DNA of 48,339 nucleotides from an uncultured Holophagaceae bacterium. Its GTDB lineage: Bacteria > Acidobacteriota > Holophagae > Holophagales > Holophagaceae. The DNA lies in NCBI GenBank assembly GCA_903880675.1, contig CAIRQL010000166.1:1-48339 (forward strand), in the 5' to 3' direction. This document shows, piece after piece, positions 24,801 through 34,293 of this stretch; the stretch's first letter is position 1; each line of letters opens with the position of its first letter. The position numbers were made by a program, and so were the translations under genes. A model generated the notes under the pieces. It was given only the letters and a program-made list of their open reading frames with translations. It ran no database searches and was not told the DNA's origin.

Positions 24801-27217
24801 CACAGTTCACGTAGTACCGACAAGTGAAGTTCTTGAGATAAGAAATCTGCAAGGCTTTGAGTGAATGGGTTGTTGGCTAGCTTCCCGCTTGAAAAGGAAT
24901 TCAGAGCAGCCTTACCTACCTCGTTACGGATTACGCCGTACCAAAGCGTTTCAAGATCGGGGTTCTTTCCGTATATATCCACAGGCAATAGGGCCATACC
25001 AGTGAACCGCTGTTGGAAACGAGTGCCTTCAAGACTTTTTGCCCACGCGGTCAATCTGACCTGATTGGCGGCCATCATGCGAACCAAGCCCGGTATGGTT
25101 TCACCGCTCTGGAGAGTAGCCAGTTCTGCTTCTCGCTGACTAATGATGTCATCCATCAGGCCGCCCATGTTGGAGCGCCTCAGGACTTCAAGCTGGCTTT
25201 GGAATTTTTCGTATTGTGGAACAGTGTCTGGAAGGGTACGCAGGGTGTCGATAATCCATCGCCTGACCAGGAGAACTCGATGGGTGAATGAAAGGCGAGG
25301 TGCCAGTCTGGCTGCCCCTTGGCGGGAATCCGCGAAGGTGAGAACTCGCCTCCCCCTGCCCGGTTCGTCTAAGGCCCTTCCGTCTGGGCGTTGGAGGGAA
25401 AGCAGTCTATCAAGAGCGATTAAATCCATAGCTCCCGCATGGAATTTATTGCTCCATGTGTTCTCCAATGACTCTGATTGGTCACAACGGGGGCAGATTT
25501 GTTTTCCTTCTGAGTCATTTCCGACGGAAACCAAACGCCACGGAGCCTTGGCTTCACTCGCCTCGACAACCTTGCCGGCCTGTAATGTTACGGGCTGGGA
25601 AGGTCGGTCATCAGGCCATTCATCTTTTGGTACGAGAAGAACGGAACTTTCAACACCAGCAGCCGATGGGCCCTTGGGGTGAACCAAGTCCGTCAACCGG
25701 GGGGGGAAACCCGTGTAGATCGCTTTCCCATACAGTCCCTCTAAAGCACATCCTTCATATCCACACGTCACTGGAAGCAACATCGGCCCATGGCATTTAG
25801 GGCATATGTCGTCACTCGGATCCTGCCCAATCCACCCAAGCATTGGCCAGCGACGGTACGCTTTAATCTCTGGTTGACCAGTACAGCTCGAGTTGATGCA
25901 TTGACTCGCCCATGGGATCGGCCGTCGCAGGACCACGTGGAGTCTGTGCGGAAGCAGAGCACGAACCCCGAATGAACTCCTGGCCTCACTGCACCTTCCT
26001 AATAGGCGGCTAAGGCGGTCATTCTGACCTTCACCATTTGATGGGAATATTCCCTTCAATTCGTTTTCTGAAAAAATGAGAGGTTGCAACTTTTCGAGAT
26101 CCTGCCTGGACCTCAAAAAATCAATAAGGGTTGAGTAATCCTTCTCGATATCCTTTGGCGCCTTTGGGTCAGGGGTCACCGAAACTCGATGTCCCTGAAT
26201 TACCTCTATTTGCCCAGGATCCTGCCCAAAAAGAACTGAGGTGAATTCGGAAAGCTCACGCTTGGCATCGCTCCCACCGAAAGTGGCGGAGGTTGCAAAC
26301 CCTTGTGGGGTAATTGTTGGACCGATTCGATCGCGGATTCGGCGAAGGAGAAGTGCAATATCAACGGCCAAACCGCCTGTGTAGCTATGGGCCTCATCAA
26401 GGACCAGATGTTTCCAACCCTTGGCTTCATTTAACCATCGCTGATCGACATGGCGTAATAGTGCCAATTCGAGCATGACGTAATTTGTAATGACGAGGTT
26501 TGCACCCTTGTCACCGCCAGCCAGAAACCCTTCTCGCCGAGTTACTTCTCCTTCTTCAAGCGGAAGATATGGGCGAAGATCAGCGTCCTTGTCATCCATG
26601 CCTAAGGCTTGAAAAGTAGGACGCAGATCAGCCCCTACCTCCACCCCCCTTCGTAGGAAGGCGTTGTACATAGAAAGGCGAATGGGTACTGAACCAAGTA
26701 TTTCTCTCTGGTTTCTAAGTACAGCTCGCCACCGCCCCATCTGATCAAATACAAGTGCATTTAATGGATAAATCAAAAGTGAGCGTAAGCCACGTAGCCC
26801 TTGTTTAGCGTCCAAAGCCTCTCGTAGTAAGTCATCCAGGATTGGGATCAGGAAACATTCCGTCTTTCCCGATCCTGTCCCCGCGCTGACGACGATGCTC
26901 TTCCCCTCTCGCGCTGCCCGGATCGCTTCGATCTGGTGTCGATAAGGTTTGACCGATTTTATCGTTCCACCCCGTCGGAGTAGTGCAAGGGTTTCCGGTC
27001 GTATCAGACCCTCTTGAACAACCTCCTCCCAACTCAACTCTGAGTCCTCAAATGGTGGATCAAATTCAATGAGGGGATCGCTGAGGGGTCCCTGTGGCTG
27101 TGCAAACCAGTCTTTAAGGGCACTTCGCTGTTGCTTGAGGTAGGGAGGAATGCGTTCGAGCGCAGCAAGCGCTAGGGCATCTCGAACTTCATGAACGACA
27201 GACAAGGGCTCATGCAT
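21839..27217 (-). CDS. druE: DruE-like DEAD/DEAH helicase with DUF1998 (Druantia)
   Basis: This very large helicase has 1792 residues. The SF2 motor shows SAGTGSGKTE (111-120), DEAH near 274 and SATFGG near 306. The second RecA lobe has TTLEMGIDLPDLDSV and QRVGRAGRS near 1076-1112. Many paired cysteines suggest zinc ribbons (near 440-490, 560, 900, 980, 1390-1410 and 1485). The DUF1998 block closes with TSGGSGLL near 1582 and CSNACPECIL near 1624. Size and layout match DruE, the signature protein of Druantia anti-phage systems; DISARM DrmA/DrmB and other DUF1998 helicases are shorter or split. It starts 3 nt after its upstream partner's stop, with AGGA inside that gene, so the two are coupled. 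Confidence 0.83.
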   Translation of the reverse strand: MHEPLSVVHEVRDALALAALERIPPYLKQQRSALKDWFAQPQGPLSDPLIEFDPPFEDSELSWEEVVQEGLIRPETLALLRRGGTIKSVKPYRHQIEAIRAAREGKSIVVSAGTGSGKTECFLIPILDDLLREALDAKQGLRGLRSLLIYPLNALVFDQMGRWRAVLRNQREILGSVPIRLSMYNAFLRRGVEVGADLRPTFQALGMDDKDADLRPYLPLEEGEVTRREGFLAGGDKGANLVITNYVMLELALLRHVDQRWLNEAKGWKHLVLDEAHSYTGGLAVDIALLLRRIRDRIGPTITPQGFATSATFGGSDAKRELSEFTSVLFGQDPGQIEVIQGHRVSVTPDPKAPKDIEKDYSTLIDFLRSRQDLEKLQPLIFSENELKGIFPSNGEGQNDRLSRLLGRCSEARSSFGVRALLPHRLHVVLRRPIPWASQCINSSCTGQPEIKAYRRWPMLGWIGQDPSDDICPKCHGPMLLPVTCGYEGCALEGLYGKAIYTGFPPRLTDLVHPKGPSAAGVESSVLLVPKDEWPDDRPSQPVTLQAGKVVEASEAKAPWRLVSVGNDSEGKQICPRCDQSESLENTWSNKFHAGAMDLIALDRLLSLQRPDGRALDEPGRGRRVLTFADSRQGAARLAPRLSFTHRVLLVRRWIIDTLRTLPDTVPQYEKFQSQLEVLRRSNMGGLMDDIISQREAELATLQSGETIPGLVRMMAANQVRLTAWAKSLEGTRFQQRFTGMALLPVDIYGKNPDLETLWYGVIRNEVGKAALNSFSSGKLANNPFTQSLADFLSQELHLSVLRELCRPSGRTPTAKKLGLVQIQWPNLVGALEPLSAHGIQKTLHQEIFERACNLMLEQRCVLLPRPFTGQEEDWGQAFMNRRAVLQESSNPGVFSFASDRIGMRKFTAFLDLLCQHCNGRTDETWNKRVYVALWEGLRQVSQSMPILNFESVDGVDSLRLNAELIQLRFGTGAFLCDRCGSISPWGLLAACAEPRYREARGKERSEPCAGNLLPIDPSIDQGNDIDAYPHAHNVLLHRDPPEGLTAFEHTAQRSGDQVRRDELLFRQAKMNVLCSSTTLEMGIDLPDLDSVVLMGVPPAASNHTQRVGRAGRSRSRSCLALTFAGEDSFDRWAHRDLKAFLKRPGITPRVDLEREEKLRQHFFAWRLGLLVRGGELVKVGSGSELLNKISIFAGIDPELRRKSIDDWNARYPESPWNLEVSAPGWGDEAVKRWETLTDDQWSRGQALFGKERSVLSSWLKEGKADLEAQLHQIRKQVLRVEESISSGPEQQTKFMRLLVHSLRQYDALQWLAENHLLPRFGFPISSVSLRPPKAIEFAGAIERDRRQAVMEWTPGATVVVANRSWTVRGLTADIRRGQSDTHHRLFTLLQCRICGHQHVSQSGDLGACPACMSSEHDLRSIVIPYAFSSEDGFKLAGTNAELPPGRSSRILTLDDRQWPDGMITFRPSVHVAFLNLGGEEKGFWLCSGCGRMRRVVADGRPWTPCCAKDTTTAPDSVVLGEVVRMDVLRIRSLAPIGYEGMRAASHALRLAAAFLLELDPRTLAISDITEDAPETLYLVDLTSGGSGLLARLQESKRLSAWLDLARKILSHEHRPSDACSNACPECILTHDNRAEHRIKPLRRLAGLAAMELLIQNLAGGAMSETSLGQVFGTAYEGNEPESLDEWNWDSVLKYSSVGHPILLELQELGVPLPEVGRDLVLGQETIGTAEWCWPEQRVAVIVENEPRIVLPGWNLIPYSASILASEILMALNMPRKVRSEVRPNRRAKNGI

Positions 27218-27220
27218 TGA

Positions 27221-30200
27221 TTAATCCTGCCAATTGAGGAGCGCGAAAAATGTGAAGAGGGGACCATAGTGCCTAAAAACTTCAGGGGTGGCCTTATCCC
27301 AATGGGGAGCAGAGATAAGTGACCCAGTTTCTGTTGCGGCCCATTGCCGGTAAGCCCTACCCCACCCCGACAAGCGCATAACCCTCTCTAGAACTGGTGG
27401 CAGACCAAGTAACCCGGACTCGGGTGGTTTTGGTAAAAGTGGAGGGGGTTCCGGACTCGGTTGTAGGAGTTGGCGAATGAGACCGCCCAGGAAATCGTCT
27501 TGTTGTTGGCAGATTCGAGCGGACAAGGATTTGGCATCCCACGGCTTCTCCATTAGCTCCACAGGGAAGCCCATCTGTTCCAGGTATAGGCGCCGGACTG
27601 TAGGTTCGAGAGCGAGGAAGAGACCCTCTTCGCATAGTCGTGAAATTGCAGCTGTTCGAGCAGCGGGGTTGGTAATCCCATGCAGGGCTGTAATTCGTCG
27701 TCGTGCCAGTGTGGACGCCGACTGCAGAATGATGGCCCTTAACTCAGGGGCCATTGTTTCAATGTCTGCTGGCGGTACCAACCACCATGACCATCCACTC
27801 TGCCCAAGGTTACCTAGGGCTTGGACTTTCTCTTCATCCCCCCACTCTGAGCGAGCAATGTACTTGAGTGTCATTTTTGGATGCCGTAATGCGATGCCAA
27901 GGGTCCAAGGCTGGCTGAACACGAAGTCATCGCTTAAGTAGTCAAGCCAATGATATATCTCTTCGTAATCCAATAACTCTATGAGATTTGCCGTTTCTGC
28001 CAAATCATAGGCAAAAGACAATAGCTGGTCTCTGTAATCAGAAAGGTCTTCTCGAATTGCAACTCCGCCAATCATCTTCCCGCGAACAGCCTTGCAGTGC
28101 GCCTCCACAGCACGAGGAATGGGGTTTCCATTTCTGTCCACATGGATGCTAATTGGATGACTTGGTGAATTAATAGTCCTTAACCCAATATGAAAGGGTC
28201 CATCAGCCGGGTTGCAAGCAGGGATTTCAACCAGGAGCCCGTCGCTTGTCCGTTGTCCGTTGAGTGCTGATAGGTTCTCTCGAAATACTACTTCCGGCGT
28301 CTTGGTTGACCGGATCCAAATGCTCCAGTCCTCAATGCTGAACCCGGGACCTTCTGTCGAATGAGATCTGATGTGGAACTTCCATGTGCCCAAAGCCTTT
28401 ACGCTTAGGGGAGTGTCGCGCGGGAAAAATCGGAACACAGATACAGATTTCAGCTTTTCAGCCTCTTGATCGGCCGGGTTTGGCCATCCTAGTGCAACAC
28501 GAACAGGCCTTCCCATAGGCTCGATGACCCCCCACAGTGGCTTCAATGGGTCATGAAACTCAAGTGGTCCCAATTTTCTTTGATGTCTGATGGTTCGCTC
28601 CTCCCATAGAGGCGCCAGACCATCCAGCCATACACGTCCCTCGACCTCCACAGGAAGTGCAACCTCAAAGCGAAGGTTCGCTTCATAGACCTCCATCGGG
28701 AACCGAGGGCCCATGTGCCATGGCCCATGCGATGGCCAGGGATGATGGGGTCGCCACCCATACAAAGAGGCACCCCATCGAGCCAATCGCCCCTCTAGAC
28801 ACAGGTGGATTGGAGTTGAGCCCCAGCCTCTAAAAAGGACATCCGCGAGCCACTTACTCCCCTGGGATTCAATCGTAAGCTCATACCACCTATTCGCGTT
28901 CTCACGTTCGACCAGCCCCTCCATTCCGCGGATCCATACAACAGGGCGTTCTGCCGAAGATTTGGTGAGCTGAAGGGTTGGCAAGAAATAGACTTCCTTC
29001 TGACGGCGATGCCCATTCCGGGTGAGCCAAGAAAGGCGGAGATGGCCAAGTGGTGGAAGTGCGAATTGGTTCTTCTTCCAAGCCACTCCATCTTGGAGCG
29101 TGCTCCCAAGCCGACCAGCTACCACTTCTAGACCAGGGAGGTCCTCTGGGAACTTGTGTAGGACAGCAATGTGGGGATGGTTAAGAAGACTGATCCCATC
29201 TAGGGCATCCCAATTTGCGGACTCTTCTTTTGGTTGCCAGGGGGTGCCAGTCGGATCGAAAAGAGTTGTCTCCCCTTTGATCTTATGCCATCTCCAACCA
29301 GGCTCAGGATCGCCGTCCAGGGACCACTGCGGAGGTAGGCAGACAAGCGCCGGTGCTATCCCTTTGGTTCTTTCAAAAGCCTGTCTGACCCCACGGGGTG
29401 TCGGCCTTGAAATACCCCAAAAACTAGGCCTGCTAGGCCAGTCGATATCCAATGTTTGTCCTGGCCCCTGAACCATGCCGTCGCGTCCGAGTTCCTGGGG
29501 TATTCCGTAGGTCTTCGCGATTTCGGACGAAACTGTTTGGCGGGAGCTTCCGACCCAATCACCCGGTGCCAATGCCTTAGTAGGCACCAGTGATAGCTGA
29601 AAGGACCCAGTCGTCAACTCAAACACAGTCCAGAGGAAGCCTAGATCGGTTCTTTTGATTTCCGGATCACGCTGGATGAGATCGATTTCGGCAGGGGATA
29701 GAAAGGGCGGAGTTGCCTGTCCTTCCTTCACCCACCCCTTAAGAAGGGTCTCTGCCTGGGGTCCCCATTGGGCGGTTACCAGAGCACGGTATCGCTTCCC
29801 AATAGGTTGGCTGCTTCTCAACTGTTGCCCGAGGACAGGAAGAGATTGCTGAGGGCATCCCACAAGCTTCAAAAATGGGATGACGTGAATAAGATCACTC
29901 TCAGAAGTAGAATCTTGATAGATCCCAAGCCGCTGGCTCAGGTTGGTGACATGCGCTCCAAATGAATTGTCCGGGATTCCCATAACCTGGCCCAGGCGCA
30001 TCCACACGGCGGTATCCCCATCACCGTTGAAGCAACTTTGGTAGGCTTGCGCTAATAGAGTCCCCAGGGCCGCTGCAGCGCCACTCGGAGTAGGATTTGA
30101 GTCCATAAGGTGTTGCTGCCAGCCGAAGTGGTGGTACCAACGTAGGAGTAGTGCGGCCTCCTCGGCATCCCAGGACCATGGCAGTGGGCGGTCAGCGATA

Positions 30201-30265
30201 ACGAGCCGAAACCATGCCCCAAAGTTCCGAGGATTTTCCTGGTGGAATGACTGTAGTGCACGCAT
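27221..30265 (-). CDS. druH: DruH-like protein (Druantia type III partner)
   Basis: This 1014-residue protein has no motif I can assign to an enzyme class. It is rich in tryptophan and proline, with a helical N-terminus, a central beta-rich region (about 400-680) and a helical C-terminus. A partner of about 1000 residues of unknown function directly before a DruE-type helicase is the arrangement of Druantia type III (DruH-DruE), and I name it on that basis rather than on sequence motifs. AAGG lies seven bases before ATG 30265. It starts 25 nt after the helicase-fusion gene and ends 3 nt before druE, so the three genes form one operon. Confidence 0.62.
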   Translation of the reverse strand: MRALQSFHQENPRNFGAWFRLVIADRPLPWSWDAEEAALLLRWYHHFGWQQHLMDSNPTPSGAAAALGTLLAQAYQSCFNGDGDTAVWMRLGQVMGIPDNSFGAHVTNLSQRLGIYQDSTSESDLIHVIPFLKLVGCPQQSLPVLGQQLRSSQPIGKRYRALVTAQWGPQAETLLKGWVKEGQATPPFLSPAEIDLIQRDPEIKRTDLGFLWTVFELTTGSFQLSLVPTKALAPGDWVGSSRQTVSSEIAKTYGIPQELGRDGMVQGPGQTLDIDWPSRPSFWGISRPTPRGVRQAFERTKGIAPALVCLPPQWSLDGDPEPGWRWHKIKGETTLFDPTGTPWQPKEESANWDALDGISLLNHPHIAVLHKFPEDLPGLEVVAGRLGSTLQDGVAWKKNQFALPPLGHLRLSWLTRNGHRRQKEVYFLPTLQLTKSSAERPVVWIRGMEGLVERENANRWYELTIESQGSKWLADVLFRGWGSTPIHLCLEGRLARWGASLYGWRPHHPWPSHGPWHMGPRFPMEVYEANLRFEVALPVEVEGRVWLDGLAPLWEERTIRHQRKLGPLEFHDPLKPLWGVIEPMGRPVRVALGWPNPADQEAEKLKSVSVFRFFPRDTPLSVKALGTWKFHIRSHSTEGPGFSIEDWSIWIRSTKTPEVVFRENLSALNGQRTSDGLLVEIPACNPADGPFHIGLRTINSPSHPISIHVDRNGNPIPRAVEAHCKAVRGKMIGGVAIREDLSDYRDQLLSFAYDLAETANLIELLDYEEIYHWLDYLSDDFVFSQPWTLGIALRHPKMTLKYIARSEWGDEEKVQALGNLGQSGWSWWLVPPADIETMAPELRAIILQSASTLARRRITALHGITNPAARTAAISRLCEEGLFLALEPTVRRLYLEQMGFPVELMEKPWDAKSLSARICQQQDDFLGGLIRQLLQPSPEPPPLLPKPPESGLLGLPPVLERVMRLSGWGRAYRQWAATETGSLISAPHWDKATPEVFRHYGPLFTFFALLNWQD

Positions 30266-30290
30266 TAATAAACCTTAATAAATGGTTCTG

Positions 30291-32438
30291 TTAGCGAGTC
30301 ATCATGGTGGAAATATAGTGGCTCATCTTTCCATTGGAGGATAGGAATAGATGCTTTACCGCACGGGTCGCTGCTACGTGGAATAGGGCGCGCTCGCTTG
30401 CTTCCAGTAGATTTTTTTCGACAGGATCCTTAGTGGCGGTACCTGCGATCCGGAGTGGTACAACGCCATCGTTCAGGCTTGCCATAAATACAGCCTTAAA
30501 TTCGAGACCTTTCACCCTGTGCATTGTGGCGAGTCGGAGCCCCTCTTGATTCCGGTTGTCGGGTTGCTGGCGGGAAAGTTTTTGTGAATCAACGCCGCGG
30601 GATGAAAGGAGCCCCTGCACCTCGTCAAGAAGTTGATTTGTCCGAACTGTAATGCAGATGTCTCTAGGCCTTAACCCTTCGGTTAGCAGGTCGTCGACCT
30701 GGGAAAGAATCCATTCGACTTCAATTTTCAGGGAATCAAAATTCCTTAGCGATGGACGCTCGCCATGAGTAAGGGATCGACAGTCCTTAGACCCATCTTC
30801 ACCGGCATCCAAATCATCTATTGGGACGCCGTCCAGTACAGAGATCGCTAAGGTCCTAATTTCCTCGGTTGTTCGGTAGTTGATTTTTAATTTCCGGCTT
30901 CGGCCTCTGACGTCGATGCCGCACTTGCTGAGAACAGCCTTTCTGCGATAAATCCGTTGGTGGCCATCACCAACAATGAACAGATCATTCCCACCAGGCT
31001 TGACCATGCGCCGAAGAAGTTGAAGCATTTCCGATCCAAAGTCCTGCCCTTCGTCCACCACGATACTGCGATAACGCTTGGTAACCTGCTCATCCTTCCC
31101 TAGCTCAGTGATGGCATCGTGAGTAGCATCCTCGATTGTGGTTAGCTGTTTTTGGCCAAGCTGAACACGCATTTGATCAAAAACGGGCCAAATTTCGGCT
31201 CGCTGCCTTCTTGTTAAGGAAACGCCTCGCCCGACCCGGCTGGCAAATAGGTAGTCATTAAGGGTTTTGATGGCTTGGGGCAAAATCACCCGTTCCCATT
31301 CTTCCAGAAAGAAGGAATCAGGAAGGTCCAGGTGGGTCGGCATGAGTGTCTTGGCCCGATCCCAGCATGTATCGTATTCCCTCCCCTTACCCCCAGGGTA
31401 GACGATCCGAAGTTTGTAGTTTCGACCCTTCAAATATCTCGTCACCCAAGCGTCAAGATTGCGGACCTCAATCCGATCCATCAGCTTCTTCGAGCAGATT
31501 TTTCGGAGATCCTCCTCTATATCGGTAGCTAGGTTGCTTGTAAATGTGGTGAATAGAAGGCGCTCGCCATCCGCCAGCACATTCTCAGCAATCCATTTGG
31601 CCCTGTGAACGGCAACCACAGTCTTCCCAGTTCCGGCACCACCAAGAACCCGTACTGGCCCATTCCAATGGCGTTCCACCAGCCGTCGTTGGGAAGGGTG
31701 CAGGAATACACGCCACCTCTCCAATGGGGCTTCAAGCATTTCCAACAGTTCCATCTCATTGTCGACCACAGCGAAACGTCGTTTTGTAGCATCGCGCTCC
31801 AGTGCGCTGGCGAAATCGGTCGTATCTACATGTGTGGTGATGGCAGGTGCATATTCCGCAAGCAATTCCTCAAGCGGGATCCCTGTTGCAAGAAAGTAAA
31901 GAGCCTCGAAGGCTTCGACTGGAATAAGGGTTTCGCCCATTTCAAGGGCTTCAATGTTAGTAAGTCCTTTGACCCACTCCAAGCGCAGTTCTGGAACACC
32001 AAGACGCAGTAGTATGTCAGTAGGAATTTCAAACAAAGCCCTGCTGGGGTGTGAAACCACCGGCATGGAGACCGCGGTCTCCGCAGGTGAATCAGTTTTG
32101 GTGACTTCCAGCAACTGGAGGGCACCCGTGGTGGGATGTATAGGACACCGGTGGCGCCGTGCCCACTGGTAGGCGTCGTCGTGCTTGTCCACCCAGAGGA
32201 GGATATATACATTTCCCTGAACTGGCTTCAGAACAATCCCACGGTATTCTAGATCCAACCTGACGGATCGAAAGTTTTCATCCTTGGCATCATTGATTGA
32301 CTCGTAATTGATGCCAGATGCTCTTGGATCATGGCGAAATTTTGACACGAACTCCATTACCTTTTTTTGTTTTGATTTTGGAATTCGGGAGAACGATTCC
32401 AGGAAATCATCCCCAATAGCAACCTTAAGATTATTCAT
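30291..32438 (-). CDS. RelE-like domain fused to UvrD-type helicase
   Basis: About 715 residues from ATG 32438, which has AGGTGG six bases before it; GTG 32447 would add three residues. Residues 1-95 resemble a RelE/ParE-type toxin fold (FLESFSRIPKSKQKKVMEFV, YRGIVLKPVQGNVYILLWVD). A linker leads to a UvrD/Rep SF1 helicase with GGAGTGKTVV near 263, VVDEGQD near 457, TMHRVKGLEF near 639 and VAATRAVKHLFLS near 689. The helicase should act on single-stranded or branched DNA; whether the RelE-like part cuts RNA or only binds is unknown. It is the first gene of the Druantia-like operon. Confidence 0.85.
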   Translation of the reverse strand: MNNLKVAIGDDFLESFSRIPKSKQKKVMEFVSKFRHDPRASGINYESINDAKDENFRSVRLDLEYRGIVLKPVQGNVYILLWVDKHDDAYQWARRHRCPIHPTTGALQLLEVTKTDSPAETAVSMPVVSHPSRALFEIPTDILLRLGVPELRLEWVKGLTNIEALEMGETLIPVEAFEALYFLATGIPLEELLAEYAPAITTHVDTTDFASALERDATKRRFAVVDNEMELLEMLEAPLERWRVFLHPSQRRLVERHWNGPVRVLGGAGTGKTVVAVHRAKWIAENVLADGERLLFTTFTSNLATDIEEDLRKICSKKLMDRIEVRNLDAWVTRYLKGRNYKLRIVYPGGKGREYDTCWDRAKTLMPTHLDLPDSFFLEEWERVILPQAIKTLNDYLFASRVGRGVSLTRRQRAEIWPVFDQMRVQLGQKQLTTIEDATHDAITELGKDEQVTKRYRSIVVDEGQDFGSEMLQLLRRMVKPGGNDLFIVGDGHQRIYRRKAVLSKCGIDVRGRSRKLKINYRTTEEIRTLAISVLDGVPIDDLDAGEDGSKDCRSLTHGERPSLRNFDSLKIEVEWILSQVDDLLTEGLRPRDICITVRTNQLLDEVQGLLSSRGVDSQKLSRQQPDNRNQEGLRLATMHRVKGLEFKAVFMASLNDGVVPLRIAGTATKDPVEKNLLEASERALFHVAATRAVKHLFLSSNGKMSHYISTMMTR

Positions 32439-32815
32439 GTCGTCCACCTATGAACTCAACGCATCTAAGTGCCAATTTCTAGAATCAATCTTGACTTAAA
32501 AATCGAGGGCGAGCTGGATGGTCCGGAATTCTTGAGGAAGAGAATGTTGCTAAAGAATACGTTTACATCAGCAATGATACATAGAAAATTAACACTGCTC
32601 ATGTCGTCTCTTTGCTGATTCTCAGGTTTCTACTTGATGTCATCCAGATAGCAGGTTGGAGCAGAGGCCCTCTTTCAGGTTACATTGGAGTCGAAATTAG
32701 TATATTACGGAGGGACTCTAGTCAAAAAATGTCGAATCGTACCTCATAAAGTCTAGGGTAGTTAGCACTCCCTGCGTGCAGCACTTAGAATGACAATCTA
32801 TGAACAGGGGTCCCC
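32439..32815. other. Intergenic region before the Druantia-like operon
   Basis: No gene is visible in these 377 bases, which lie between divergent transcription units and are AT-rich. The operon promoter on the minus strand should be here. A TTGATT-like -35 with TTAGAT about 15 bases on is possible but weak. Confidence 0.4.
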
Positions 32816-33091
32816 GTGAAGGCTATGGCGAAAAAGAAATGCTCAAAGTGTAAGAGAACCTATCTTGAAAGCTGGTTTTCAATTCATATGTGCATTCCTA
32901 AGCAGCCTGCAGCCCCGGCCAACCCGAAGTCGAATTCAATGAATGTACCCCCCCCCAGGAGCAGCACTCGGGTTGATGGGGAGTGTTCTCGCTGTGGAAC
33001 GCCTATATCGATTCGAGCGGGCCAGACAATTGCCATATGCAACGATTGTCGATTCACTATGCAAGGTGGAGTACCCAACTCACGAGGCTAG
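32816..33091 (+). CDS. Small double zinc-ribbon protein
   Basis: This 91-residue protein contains two metal-binding patterns separated by a proline- and serine-rich linker. The first is C-x2-C near residue 9 with HMC following near 24-26. The second is CSRC near 57-60 paired with CNDC near 74-77. GTG 32816 has AGGGG five bases before it; ATG 32825 is the alternative start. I know no named family. It is divergent from the Druantia-like operon and convergent with the UDG-like gene. A nucleic-acid or protein-docking role is plausible for a zinc ribbon but is not shown. Confidence 0.55.
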   Translation: MKAMAKKKCSKCKRTYLESWFSIHMCIPKQPAAPANPKSNSMNVPPPRSSTRVDGECSRCGTPISIRAGQTIAICNDCRFTMQGGVPNSRG

Positions 33092-33169
33092 AACCTGCTT
33101 GATCAGCACGATTGGATGGCGGCTTGAAACAGAGGGTTTGGGCGCTAGAGCAATCTGTCCCGAAATAGC

Positions 33170-34033
33170 CTATTTCTTTTTGATGAGAACAGGCGGAAGG
33201 ATTAATTTATAGGGATCGTTTAGGCGGATCTTTTTCCATTCAGGGAAGCCATTTGATAATGCCTTGAGCTGACGATCGTAATCCGCGTTAGAGATGGGGA
33301 CTCGAGGATGGGCAAGAGCTACAACATGAGTCGTTGCACCGGTGTTCGGCCAGCGGAGAAAGCATTGCTTGGCACCCTGCACTTGGATGTTCTTTTGAGC
33401 TCGGAGGAGTTCCTCTTGAACGCCTTGGTTGTCATGCCTGCCTACGAGTGTCGGTTTCTCCAATATCAGGTTCCTGATAACCCCCCAGGCTGAGCGACCA
33501 TCACCCGTACCAATCAATAACAAACACCTTGGTTGTGCCATTGATAGGAGCTCTATCCCTAAGTTGATACCAGTGGTCCAGGCTAATTCATCCATCGAAT
33601 CAATATTTGGGGAACGATAGGGATTGATATTTCCAAGCGGTACGAGCGTGAAGCGCCGATCTGTTGATAAAGGTTGGGGCCACCCTAGAATGCTTCCTAT
33701 GTAGGCTCGGACCCTAGTTGCATACCGTTGGTTTTCTGCGGCTTGTTCGCCGTTCTCTCCTGAGGTGATCGAACAGAACGGTCCACCTTTGGGGTTAAGT
33801 ATTCGCTGAATATATCCACAGGCTTGTTCAGCGCTCTCACCCTGAGAGTCCCCTCCTGGGTTGATCCCCAATACCATGAGCTCTTTGTAATTCTGCTGAA
33901 AGGCCCGGACGTTTATATAGAAAGGCTTAAATCCATGCACGCCAAGGCCCGATGCCTTTAGGCGATTTCCAGTGGCCTCTGCTCGCTCAATCCACCCTCG
34001 AAGGGCGTCCAGATCAAAAACATTTGAGTTCAT
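33170..34033 (-). CDS. Uracil-DNA-glycosylase-fold-like protein
   Basis: This 287-residue protein has the two hallmark positions of the UDG superfamily: VLGINPGG (residues 54-61), like motif A of the MUG/TDG group, and ALAHPRVP near 245, where the group has an HP-containing loop. NINPYRSPN and LLLIGTGDG lie between them, as expected of alternating strands and loops. Most UDG-fold enzymes remove altered bases. Some recently described phage-defence glycosylases of this fold act on modified phage bases, so that is a possible role here. The call rests on short motifs, so substrate and activity are unknown. Confidence 0.6.
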   Translation of the reverse strand: MNSNVFDLDALRGWIERAEATGNRLKASGLGVHGFKPFYINVRAFQQNYKELMVLGINPGGDSQGESAEQACGYIQRILNPKGGPFCSITSGENGEQAAENQRYATRVRAYIGSILGWPQPLSTDRRFTLVPLGNINPYRSPNIDSMDELAWTTGINLGIELLSMAQPRCLLLIGTGDGRSAWGVIRNLILEKPTLVGRHDNQGVQEELLRAQKNIQVQGAKQCFLRWPNTGATTHVVALAHPRVPISNADYDRQLKALSNGFPEWKKIRLNDPYKLILPPVLIKKK

Positions 34034-34293
34034 CAGTTAGCCCTCTGATGCACTGATAATGGATTAAAATGTAATCATTACCAGTCGTTGCTGTCCATTA
34101 GCCCGTCAAATTCTGAATATTATAGGTGATCAACCTTCAGATTAGCCCTAGTCCCACTGCCCCGCTGAAGAAAGAAACAACGGTGGCGAGTTAGGGACAC
34201 CCATTCAACGGAGAAGCCTCAGGCATAGCCGGCAAACGGCCTAGCCATAAATCTAGCAATAGCTATAAAAGCATTATCCATTCAAACCCAGCT

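Noticed and set aside
21839-27217. DISARM (DrmA/DrmB) assignment for the DUF1998 helicase
   Set aside because: DISARM splits helicase and DUF1998 into two proteins and has a methyltransferase and phospholipase D-type gene. None is here, and the single 1792-aa protein fits DruE better.
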